A stretch of DNA of 61,651 nucleotides from Oscillibacter sp. (GTDB lineage Bacteria; Bacillota; Clostridia; Oscillospirales; Oscillospiraceae): assembly GCA_022791875.1 (NCBI GenBank), contig JAAVZX010000069.1, positions 1-61,651 of the forward strand, read 5' to 3'. The position numbers were made by a program, and so were the translations under genes. The notes beneath the pieces are model-generated. The model worked only from the letters and a program-made list of their open reading frames with translations. It was not told the origin of the DNA and ran no database searches. Below are positions 26,920-33,979 of the stretch, one piece after another (positions within the stretch are counted from its first letter, which is position 1; every line of letters starts with the position of its first letter).

Positions 26920-26952
26920 AGGAGTTACATTTAAGAAAAGGAGTGCGCAGAC

Positions 26953-27465
26953 ATGCTTCAAGAAAAAGTAGCCGCCCTGCTGAACGATCAAGTGAACAAG
27001 GAGTTCTACTCCGCCTATCTGTATCTGGATTTCTCCAACTACTTCGAGGCCCGAGGCCTGGACGGCTTCGCCAACTGGTACAAGATCCAGGCCCAGGAGG
27101 AGCGGGACCACGCCATGCTCTTCTATCAGTATCTCCAGAACAACAACGCGAAGGTGACTCTGGAAGCCATTGCGAAGCCCGACAAGAACCTGGACAGCGA
27201 CATGGCGGTCCTCCAGGCCGGCCTGGAACACGAGCTCTACGTCACCAGCCTGATCAACGCCATCTACGCCGCCGCCCACGAGGTCAAGGACTTCCGCACC
27301 ATGCAGTTCCTGGACTGGTTCGTGAAGGAGCAGGGCGAAGAGGAAACCAACGCCCACGACCTCATCTCCAAAATGGAACTCTTCGGCTCCGACCCCAAGA
27401 GCCTCTACATGCTCAACAGCGAACTCGCCAGCCGCGTCTACAGCGCGCCGTCGCTTACGCTGTAA
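26953..27465 (+). CDS. ftnA: Ferritin (non-haem iron storage protein)
   Basis: A four-helix-bundle protein that oxidises and stores iron in a 24-mer shell. Ferroxidase ligands are in place: E17, E50 and H53 (QAQEERDHAM), a further Glu in GLEHELYVTS, and EQGEEETNA later. Length is 170 residues, as in bacterial FtnA. AAAAGGAG precedes the ATG. The gene is monocistronic with its own promoter and ends just before a family A repeat. Confidence 0.95.
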   Translation: MLQEKVAALLNDQVNKEFYSAYLYLDFSNYFEARGLDGFANWYKIQAQEERDHAMLFYQYLQNNNAKVTLEAIAKPDKNLDSDMAVLQAGLEHELYVTSLINAIYAAAHEVKDFRTMQFLDWFVKEQGEEETNAHDLISKMELFGSDPKSLYMLNSELASRVYSAPSLTL

Positions 27466-27470
27466 GCCTG

Positions 27471-27657
27471 TACCTACGGGGGCTGCCAGCCGGGCTTCCG
27501 GCCTCCGGCGGGTCACTTTTTCTCGAGAGAAAAAGTAACCAAAAAGAGCTTTAATACCGCTCTGTACCCTGGTGGTTGCTATAGCCTGTCACACGGTAAC
27601 GTAGTGCGAAGCATGTGGGTCCTTCCATTGAAATGGAAGGACCCACGGATTTTTCTT
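27471..27657 (+). repeat. Dispersed repeat family A, copy 2
   Basis: Full family A plan with an extended head (GGCTGCCAGCCGGGCTTCC). The terminal hairpin GGGTCCTTCCA/TGGAAGGACCC differs from copy 1 with compensating bases and is followed by TTTTTCTT. It probably serves as the ferritin terminator. Confidence 0.85.
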
Positions 27658-27679
27658 ATGAGAACGTAAGACATAAAAA

Positions 27680-27832
27680 ATTAAGTGGTCCTTACCTCGA
27701 TCGAGGTAAGGACCACTTACGCAATTGCTTCGTTACCGTGCGGAAAACCTTAACGACCACCAGATTCGCGTCGAGTTAAAAAGTTCTTTTTTCGGTTCCT
27801 TTTTTCTTTCAAGAAAAAAGGAACAACCCCGC
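27680..27832 (-). repeat. Divergent family A element (subtype D), tail-to-tail with copy 2
   Basis: Read on the minus strand it has the same order of parts with different sequences: arms around TTCTTGAAAGAA, then AACTCGACGCGAATCTGGTGG, CACGGTAACGAAGC and a terminal hairpin GTGGTCCTTACC/GGTAAGGACCAC. A half copy of this subtype occurs at 58722. Confidence 0.7.
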
Positions 27833-27847
27833 GTACACGCGCCTCCC

Positions 27848-28390
27848 TCAGCTCTCCATATGCCTCCCCAGGAAAGCGGCGATAGTCTGGGCAAGCTTAT
27901 ACTCTGCGTCCCCGGTGGCGGTGCCTGGGGTGGTGCCTACGAAGAGGACGAGGCCCAGGAGGTCGCCTTCGGAGAGGATGGGGGCGGCCACGTTGGCGAA
28001 GAGCTTATCGGAGGCGTCGGAGACGGGGATGGGGGCTCCGTCGCCGGAGAACTGGTAGATGCGGCGGCTCTCCATGATCTGCTCCAGGTCAGGGGAGATG
28101 CGCTTGCCGAGGAGCTCGCGCTTGCCGCCGCCGGCCACTGAGATCACGGTGTCGCGGTCCGTGACGGCGCAGATGCTGCCCGTGGAGCGGCTCATGGTGT
28201 CGCAGAGCTGGCCTGCGAAGTCCTCTACGCCGCCCAGAAGGGAATACTTTTTGAAAATGACCTCGCCGTCACGGCTGGTGTAAATCTCCAGGGGGTCGCC
28301 CTCCCGGATGCGCATGGTGCGGCGGATCTCCTTCGGGATGACTACCCGGCCGAGATCGTCGATCCGGCGCACAATTCCTGTTGCTTTCAT
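27848..28390 (-). CDS. spoVT: Stage V sporulation protein T
   Basis: A late-forespore transcription regulator: an AbrB-type swapped-hairpin DNA-binding domain (MKATGIVRRIDDLGRVVIPK, IRREGDPLEI-like region) followed by a GAF-like sensor domain (GGVEDFAGQLCDTMSRSTG and PVSDASDKLF). Length is 180 residues, matching the family. AAAGGAG lies before the ATG. A sigma-G-like promoter upstream fits forespore expression. It implies that the organism carries a sporulation programme. Confidence 0.95.
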   Translation of the reverse strand: MKATGIVRRIDDLGRVVIPKEIRRTMRIREGDPLEIYTSRDGEVIFKKYSLLGGVEDFAGQLCDTMSRSTGSICAVTDRDTVISVAGGGKRELLGKRISPDLEQIMESRRIYQFSGDGAPIPVSDASDKLFANVAAPILSEGDLLGLVLFVGTTPGTATGDAEYKLAQTIAAFLGRHMES

Positions 28391-28437
28391 TTTGGAAACT
28401 CCTTTTGTCTTTTTTGTGTCGTCTGTCTGGCAAAAGA

Positions 28438-28466
28438 TAGTATCCTCAGTTTTGGGTCGCTTATGC
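28438..28466 (-). promoter_or_regulatory. Sigma-G-like promoter of spoVT
   Basis: On the minus strand GCATA (-35) and GATACTA (-10) are spaced by 17 bp, close to the forespore consensus GMATA / CATNHTA with one mismatch in the -10. The distance to the spoVT ATG is about 48 bp. Confidence 0.5.
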
Positions 28467-28717
28467 TGTTTGGAAGGTGGGGATGTCTGGAAATTTTGAA
28501 AGTTATGTAGTAGGGATTTATAGACGGGCCGTGGGATGGGATTCTCTGGTTTTCCGCAAAGCTCTGACCGGTGGGCGGGCACAGGTGCCCGTCCTTTCAT
28601 ATAACATACATTCCTGCAAATTATAACGCGGCCTGTCTGAAATGGTAATCGGTCAATTAACGCCCCGTGGAAACAGCGGTGCGAAAACCGAAAAGGGGAC
28701 ACCATAGCATTTTCAGC
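28467..28717. other. Intergenic stretch upstream of spoVT
   Basis: It contains a hairpin GGGCGGGCACAGGTGCCCGTCC near 28573 and a minus-strand TATAAT near 28618 with no good -35. No gene or known RNA was recognised. The stretch lies after the last gene of the LacI-led operon, whose terminator is not obvious. Confidence 0.4.
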
Positions 28718-29485
28718 TTAAACCGGCGGACAAGGCGGCGTTTCATCAAACCGCTCCTCAATCCCCAATGCCTCGTCCAACTGCTCATAAATCAAAAACT
28801 GCGACAAAAACAGGATATACCACACGCCAAGAACCGGCAGCAACAGCAGCGTCCAGGGCGCGAACAGCACAAAGACCACAAGATACCCCAGCTGCAAAGC
28901 GCCTACGCCCAGCACCCGCCAGAAATACTTCGCACAGAACAGCAGGCAGTTCCCCAGCCGGACCGCCGCCCTTTGCCGGAACAGCACCAACTGCGGCCAG
29001 TAGAGTGTGTTCACAACCAGCACCACCAGCAGGGCGAACAGGTACAGCGCCACCGTCCCCAGCGACGGAGCCCGATCCGCCCACCAGAACAGCATCGCCA
29101 TAAACGCGTACACACCCGCAGCCAGCCCCAGCAGCGCGCCGGGGACCAGACTGCCCTTCCAGTTCTGCTTCCACGCCTGCTGATAGCAGTCCCACCAGAG
29201 CTTCGGGTCGTCTCGCAGGCCCCGCAGAACGGCGTCGTACATCCCCGCCAGGAACGGCCCCGCAATCATGCCGCCCAGGAGGGAGCAGGGGATCAGTACC
29301 AGGACGCTGGAGGACAGTACGGCGTAAGAAATTCCGGCCGTCAGGGGCGCGAAGCCCGCCAGGGTCAGCAGGTTCGTCTTCCACCAGCGCCTGAAGCGGG
29401 TGGATAAAAGCTGACGGTAGCGGTAAAAGCCCGTCTGCCGTTCGGTTTCGTCAAAATGCGGGTCTTCCGCGAAAAACAGTCCCAT
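28718..29485 (-). CDS. Integral membrane protein, possibly YesL/DUF624-like, 255 residues
   Basis: Five or six hydrophobic segments are visible (roughly 38-78, 112-134, 143-163 and 190-230). The stretch AGPFLAGMYDAVLRGLRDD and the following Trp-rich helix recall DUF624 proteins, which usually stand beside sugar ABC transporters. It is the last gene of the lacI-led operon, facing such a transporter. Function is unknown; the family call is tentative. Confidence 0.6.
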   Translation of the reverse strand: MGLFFAEDPHFDETERQTGFYRYRQLLSTRFRRWWKTNLLTLAGFAPLTAGISYAVLSSSVLVLIPCSLLGGMIAGPFLAGMYDAVLRGLRDDPKLWWDCYQQAWKQNWKGSLVPGALLGLAAGVYAFMAMLFWWADRAPSLGTVALYLFALLVVLVVNTLYWPQLVLFRQRAAVRLGNCLLFCAKYFWRVLGVGALQLGYLVVFVLFAPWTLLLLPVLGVWYILFLSQFLIYEQLDEALGIEERFDETPPCPPV

Positions 29486-29497
29486 GGCGTACTCCTT

Positions 29498-30088
29498 TCA
29501 GGCCGCATAATGACAATGTTCCAAAAAATTCGCCAGGATATCCGGGGCATTGCCGTCAAAGCCCTCCTGGCAGGACAGCTCCACACTGACGGCGTAATTC
29601 CCATAGACGCCGAAGGCGGAAGCGCCCCGGGCATAGGGGTTCTCTTCGGATGTGTAGGTGTAGGCCATGACGGTGAAGTCCTGGCCGTTGTGGGCTTCCT
29701 CGCCGGAGACTTCCACGGCGTAACGCTCGGAGGCCATTGACAGCCATTCCGCCGCCGCGTCCTCCGCCTTACCGGTGCTGTCATAGCCAGCCAGAAGCAG
29801 ATAGATTTGCGCGTCGTAGACCTGGGCCTCGTCCCCATCCCCGTTGACGATGGTTTCCGCCTCGCCCATAGACCACGCGGCGTAGTACATCCCCTTGGCC
29901 GACAGTGCGTCGCTGTTTTCACGGTTCGTCATGCCCTCCGGCGTCTCCACGCCCAGCACGTTCCCAACCGTCACCCAATCCGCACTCCACGCGGTCCCAT
30001 CCGCCGCTGTCTCCGGCGCCGACGTGCCGCACCCGGTCAGGCACAGCAGGCCCATCATGCACAGCGCCACCCGCCATAGCTTTCCCAT
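29498..30088 (-). CDS. Predicted lipoprotein, 196 residues
   Basis: A lipoprotein signal is clear: a positively charged start, a hydrophobic core and the lipobox LTGC (cysteine at about residue 20). The mature part is acidic with GVYGNYAVSVELSCQEGF near the end; no known domain was recognised. The start codon directly abuts the stop of the preceding gene, and GGAGGCGG lies upstream. It belongs to the lacI-led operon. Confidence 0.75.
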   Translation of the reverse strand: MGKLWRVALCMMGLLCLTGCGTSAPETAADGTAWSADWVTVGNVLGVETPEGMTNRENSDALSAKGMYYAAWSMGEAETIVNGDGDEAQVYDAQIYLLLAGYDSTGKAEDAAAEWLSMASERYAVEVSGEEAHNGQDFTVMAYTYTSEENPYARGASAFGVYGNYAVSVELSCQEGFDGNAPDILANFLEHCHYAA

Positions 30089-30664
30089 TCAAGCCGCCTC
30101 CTTCAAAAGCCGCGCCCATAAATCATCACATTCCTGCATGTGCTCCGCGGTCCGGTCCTCCCAGAATTCACGGCGGGCCAGGTACAGCCCGTTTTCTGCG
30201 GGAATCCAGCCGTCCTGCAAAATCTCATAGTCCTTCTGAAACCGCTCCGGGTCCTCCAGCAGGAAGAAATAGCTCTCCCGCGCGTCCAGGTCCGCCAGCA
30301 GCTTCACGTTGCCGGCGGCGGTGTACATGGCATCCTCCCGGGAGGAAAGATACTGGTTCAGCCGGACCACGACCTTGCCGTCCCCGTCGCAGTCGGCCCC
30401 CAGGGCGGCAAGCCGCGCCTCCCATGCGGCGGCGGCGCTGTCGGAAAGGGGCGCGGCGCCCACGTAGGCAATCTGGTAATCGGGCTGCACCTGCGTCAGC
30501 GCGTTCCAGGCCCAGTCAGCCACAATCAGCACCAGCGCCGCGGCAATCAGAACGTGCCATTTATGGTAGTGCCACCAATTCCGGAGACGTTGCTTTTTTG
30601 TCCGCTCCACCGGCTTCTCCGGCTGAACGTCCCGGTACTTCCACTTCAAATACTCGCTGGCCAC
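30089..30664 (-). CDS. Single-pass membrane protein of unknown function, 191 residues
   Basis: The N-terminal 33 residues are basic, one span follows (about 34-53, HVLIAAALVLIVADWAWNAL), and the rest is likely outside the cell. A GTG start at 30664 was chosen because it follows GGGGGG and stands 13 bp after the lacI stop; longer forms would run into lacI. The soluble part begins TQVQPDYQIAYVGAAPLSD and shares no recognised domain. It may act with the lipoprotein and membrane protein encoded next to it. Confidence 0.65.
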   Translation of the reverse strand: MASEYLKWKYRDVQPEKPVERTKKQRLRNWWHYHKWHVLIAAALVLIVADWAWNALTQVQPDYQIAYVGAAPLSDSAAAAWEARLAALGADCDGDGKVVVRLNQYLSSREDAMYTAAGNVKLLADLDARESYFFLLEDPERFQKDYEILQDGWIPAENGLYLARREFWEDRTAEHMQECDDLWARLLKEAA

Positions 30665-30677
30665 GACAGCCGCCCCC

Positions 30678-31658
30678 CTATTCCCTGGTAGTCCCGCCGG
30701 ATGCGTAGCCCACCGGCAGACAGACCAAAGCCGGAATATTGCTCCGGTCTTTGGCCAGCAGGAGGTCCACGCAGGTCTCGGCAATCTTCTGCACGGGCTG
30801 AATAATCGTGGAGCAGAACAGCGCGCCGGTGCCGAACTGGCGGATGCCGTCGAAGCCGATCACCTGCACGTCCTCCGGCACCCGGAGGCCCATCTCCTCC
30901 AGCATGGCGCGGATGCGGCAGGCCAGGAAGTCCGTGGAGCAGAAAATGCCGTCAATATCCAACTTTCCGTCCCTTATATGGGAGCGGAAAAACTCCCGGA
31001 ACTGGGCTTCCTCCGCGCCGTCGTCCAGGCGGAGCATCTCATAGGGGACCTGCTTTGACCGGCAGAAGGACTCGAAGCCGTCCCCCCGCTTGTCGGTCTC
31101 GCTGAGGTTCGGGGAGCCCACCCGCAGGAAGGCCAGACGGGTGGAGCCCAGCTCCAGCAGCTTTTCCGCCGCCATGCGCCCCCCGGCGTAGTTGTCCGAG
31201 GCCACGCAGGGGATGTCGGGGCCCAGGCTGCGGTCGATGCTGACGCAGGGAAGCTCCTCCGCCACCTGCAATTGGTTGTAGGTCAGGGCAATCACGCCGT
31301 CCACCTTGTTCTGGCGGACCATCCCCAGGCATTCCCGTTCGGCCTCCGGCTGGGCGGCGGTGACGTACAGGAGCATTCGGTAATTCCGCTGGAGCAAAGC
31401 CGTGCAGACGTGCTGGGCCAGGGCGGCGAAAAAGGGATGGTCCACGCTGGGCAGAATCAGGGCCACGGTGGAGGTGGTTCCGGCCCGGAGGCCCCGGGCG
31501 TACTGGTTCACCTCATAGCCCAGCTTTTTCGCGGCGGCTTCCACCTTAATCCGGTAGCTCTCGCCCACCGGAATCCCGTTGAACACCTTGGACACGGTGC
31601 CCAGGGCCACGCCCGCCTCCTGGGCCACGTCCTTCATAGTCGGCATGGTTTTCTTCAT
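30678..31658 (-). CDS. LacI-family transcriptional regulator, 326 residues
   Basis: An N-terminal helix-turn-helix (TMKDVAQEAGVALGTVSKVF) and hinge helix are followed by a periplasmic-binding-protein-like sensor domain (STVALILPSVDHPFF, DGVIALTYNQ, DIDGIFCSTDFLACRIRAML). It probably responds to the sugar carried by the divergent ABC importer and GH32 enzyme. Operator-like TGAAACGTTA copies lie in the intergenic region, and a GTGAAA/TTTCAC palindrome lies in its own leader, which suggests autoregulation. Confidence 0.92.
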   Translation of the reverse strand: MKKTMPTMKDVAQEAGVALGTVSKVFNGIPVGESYRIKVEAAAKKLGYEVNQYARGLRAGTTSTVALILPSVDHPFFAALAQHVCTALLQRNYRMLLYVTAAQPEAERECLGMVRQNKVDGVIALTYNQLQVAEELPCVSIDRSLGPDIPCVASDNYAGGRMAAEKLLELGSTRLAFLRVGSPNLSETDKRGDGFESFCRSKQVPYEMLRLDDGAEEAQFREFFRSHIRDGKLDIDGIFCSTDFLACRIRAMLEEMGLRVPEDVQVIGFDGIRQFGTGALFCSTIIQPVQKIAETCVDLLLAKDRSNIPALVCLPVGYASGGTTRE

Positions 31659-31681
31659 AACTCGTTACCTCAATCATCATC

Positions 31682-31705
31682 GTGAAACATTTCGCGGCAT
31701 TTCAC
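31682..31705. promoter_or_regulatory. Operator-like palindrome in the lacI leader
   Basis: GTGAAA (31682-31687) and TTTCAC (31700-31705) are exact inverted repeats with a GC-rich centre, downstream of the lacI promoter and upstream of its start codon. Confidence 0.45.
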
Positions 31706-31735
31706 TGTAAGAATGGTAAAATTCAATCTGGCATC

Positions 31736-31765
31736 ATCATAGCAGATCCAGGCGTGAACTGTAAA
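31736..31765 (-). promoter_or_regulatory. Promoter of the lacI-led operon
   Basis: On the minus strand -35 TTTACA, 18-bp spacer, -10 TATGAT. Confidence 0.65.
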
Positions 31766-31787
31766 GAGGGATTTCATGATTTTTGCA

Positions 31788-31797
31788 TGAAACGTTA
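31788..31797 (+). promoter_or_regulatory. LacI-type operator-like site 1
   Basis: TGAAACGTTA, the same 10-mer as the two sites downstream. It lies upstream of both promoters. Confidence 0.5.
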
Positions 31798-31875
31798 CGA
31801 TTTGTTCATAACAGCAAAAGCAGGCGCACTTCATTGTTGAAAACGAAGAAACCGTAGTTTTTCCATGAAACAGCC

Positions 31876-31904
31876 TTGACAGACGGCTACTGAATTGGTA
31901 TGAT
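31876..31904 (+). promoter_or_regulatory. Promoter of the carbohydrate ABC operon
   Basis: A perfect -35 TTGACA, 17-bp spacer and -10 TATGAT. Operator-like sites lie 15 bp and 73 bp downstream of the -10, consistent with repression by the divergent LacI protein. Confidence 0.75.
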
Positions 31905-31918
31905 TGCAATATAAAAAA

Positions 31919-31928
31919 TAACGTTTCA
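31919..31928 (-). promoter_or_regulatory. LacI-type operator-like site 2
   Basis: TAACGTTTCA on the plus strand, an exact reverse complement of sites 1 and 3, just after the predicted transcription start. Confidence 0.6.
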
Positions 31929-31976
31929 CCCAAAAGCGGATACAGCCGGAACAGGCTGTTCTTTTAGGAACTAGGA

Positions 31977-31986
31977 TGAAACGTTA
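31977..31986 (+). promoter_or_regulatory. LacI-type operator-like site 3
   Basis: TGAAACGTTA in the 5' untranslated region of the ABC operon, 58 bp from site 2 in inverted orientation. The spacing could allow looping. Confidence 0.55.
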
Positions 31987-32074
31987 TATTCAAAGGCCGC
32001 ACCACACGGCCCGCGGGAAAGGAGGCGCCGTTTTCAGCAGTCCGAAATCCATCTTCAAAAAGGAAGTGAGCCTC

Positions 32075-33049
32075 ATGAAAGCAACCCTGCAGCCCGAAAT
32101 CTATCAGGGCGACCGCATCTCCCGCGCAGGCTCCGCCGCCCTCGCGCAGCGGCCGGGCCGCACCCTGGGCAGGCGCATCCTGGACAACTGGCAGCTCTAC
32201 GCCCTGCTCCTGATCCCCGTCATTCTCACCTTCATCTACAAGTACATCCCCATGTACGGCATCCAGATTGCCTTCCGGGACTTCAAGGCCAGCAAGGGAT
32301 ACATGGGCAGCGAGTGGGTGGGCTGGTACTGGTTCCAGCGCTTCTTCAGCTCCCCCACCTGCTGGCGGATGATCAAGAACACCGTCCTGATCAGCCTCTT
32401 CAGCCTCCTGTGGAGCTTCCCCATCCCTATCATCCTGTCCCTGATCATCAACCAGCTCCGCTTCCACAAGTTCAAGCGGGTGGTCCAGACGGTGCTCTAC
32501 GCGCCCCACTTCATCTCCATGATGGTCATCTGCGGCATGATCCGGATTTTCCTCAGCCCCTCCGGCGGACTGCTGAACCTGATCCTGGGGACCCAGATCG
32601 ACTTCCTCACCCAGTCCTCGGCATTCCGGACCATCTACATTGCCTCCGGCATCTGGCAGGACGCGGGCTGGGGCTGCATCATCTACCTGGCCACCCTGGC
32701 CAACGTGGACCCGGGCCTCTACGAGGCGGCGAAAATCGACGGCGCTTCGGTGTTCCAGCGGATTCTGAACATCGATATTCCCGAGCTGCTCCCCATGGCG
32801 ATTCTGAACCTGATCATGGCGGCGGGCGGTCTGATGAACGTGGGCTTCGAGAAGGTCTGGCTGCTGCAAACGGACCTGAACAAGGCGACTTCCGACGTGA
32901 TCGCCGTCTACGTCTACCAGCAGGGCATCGAGAGCGCCAAGTACAGCTATTCCACGGCAGTAGGGCTGTTCAACACAACGGTGAACATCGTGCTTCTGCT
33001 GGTGGTCAATAAAATCGCGTCCAAGGCGTCGGACGTGGAATTTGTGTAA
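32075..33049 (+). CDS. Carbohydrate ABC transporter permease (LplB/UgpA type), 324 residues
   Basis: One of the two membrane subunits of a CUT1-type sugar importer. The inner-membrane permease loop YEAAKIDGASVFQRILNIDIPELLP, which docks the ATPase, is intact, and about six spans are visible. ATG 32075 follows AAAGGAAGTGAG; an upstream in-frame ATG at 31976 overlaps operator site 3 and was rejected. The polytopic N-terminus YALLLIPVILTFIYKYIPMYG is typical of LplB. Confidence 0.92.
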   Translation: MKATLQPEIYQGDRISRAGSAALAQRPGRTLGRRILDNWQLYALLLIPVILTFIYKYIPMYGIQIAFRDFKASKGYMGSEWVGWYWFQRFFSSPTCWRMIKNTVLISLFSLLWSFPIPIILSLIINQLRFHKFKRVVQTVLYAPHFISMMVICGMIRIFLSPSGGLLNLILGTQIDFLTQSSAFRTIYIASGIWQDAGWGCIIYLATLANVDPGLYEAAKIDGASVFQRILNIDIPELLPMAILNLIMAAGGLMNVGFEKVWLLQTDLNKATSDVIAVYVYQQGIESAKYSYSTAVGLFNTTVNIVLLLVVNKIASKASDVEFV

Positions 33050-33063
33050 AGGAGGCGGAACCT

Positions 33064-33963
33064 ATGGCAAAGCAGAAATCCCTCTCCACCGGCATGTCCG
33101 AGCGGACCAGCGATATCATTCTCGTGGCTATCTGCGCGGTTGTGCTGCTCATCGTGGCCTATCCCCTGTACTACGTCCTGGTGGCCTCCTTCTCCGACCC
33201 CTACGAAGTGTACGCGGGCAAGACCTTCCTCTTCCCCAGCGGCTTCACCCTGGACGGCTACAAGGCGGTCTTCGCGGAAAAGAGCATCGTGTCCGGCTTC
33301 CTGAACTCCGTGAAGTACACGGTGATCGGCACCGTCTTTTCCGTAGTCATGCTCTACATCACCGCCTACCCCCTGGCCCAGAAGGACCTGCCGGGCCGGA
33401 AGGCGCTGAGCATTTTCTTCCTGATTACCATGTACTTCGGCGGCGGGCTGGTGCCCACCTACCTGGTTGTGAAGGCCACGGGCCTCACGGGCAGCATGTG
33501 GTCGCTGTTCCTCCCCGGCGGCGTGGCGGTGGGCAACATGATCATCGTCCGCAACTACTTCCAGAACAGCATCCCCCACGACCTCATCGAGGCATCCCAG
33601 ATCGACGGCTGCTCCAAGCTGCGGACCTTCTTCTCCGTGGTGGTCCCCCTGTCCATGCCCATCATGGCGGTGATGGTGGTCTTCTCCATGGTGGCCTACT
33701 GGAACGACTGGTTTACAGCCCTCATCTACCTGGGCGGCAAGGGAACGCCCCTGCCTCTGGTGATGCGGAACATCCTGATCAAGAGCTCCGCCTCCGCGTC
33801 CCAGGCGGCGACCATCTCCGGCGGCTACGCGGAGCTGAACAAGCTGACGGAACTGCTGAAATTCTGCTCCATGATTGTGGCGGCGGTGCCCATGCTGGTC
33901 ATCTACCCCTTCGTGCAGAAGCACTTCGAGAAGGGCTTCATGGCCGGCGCGGTGAAGGGCTGA
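33064..33963 (+). CDS. Carbohydrate ABC transporter permease (LplC/UgpE type), 299 residues
   Basis: The second membrane subunit. The docking loop EASQIDGCSKLRTFFSVVVPL is present with six predicted spans. It starts 14 bp after the first permease with AAAGGAGG upstream. CUT1 systems use such a heterodimer for oligosaccharides. Confidence 0.92.
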   Translation: MAKQKSLSTGMSERTSDIILVAICAVVLLIVAYPLYYVLVASFSDPYEVYAGKTFLFPSGFTLDGYKAVFAEKSIVSGFLNSVKYTVIGTVFSVVMLYITAYPLAQKDLPGRKALSIFFLITMYFGGGLVPTYLVVKATGLTGSMWSLFLPGGVAVGNMIIVRNYFQNSIPHDLIEASQIDGCSKLRTFFSVVVPLSMPIMAVMVVFSMVAYWNDWFTALIYLGGKGTPLPLVMRNILIKSSASASQAATISGGYAELNKLTELLKFCSMIVAAVPMLVIYPFVQKHFEKGFMAGAVKG

Positions 33964-33979
33964 GGAAGGAGGACACGTG

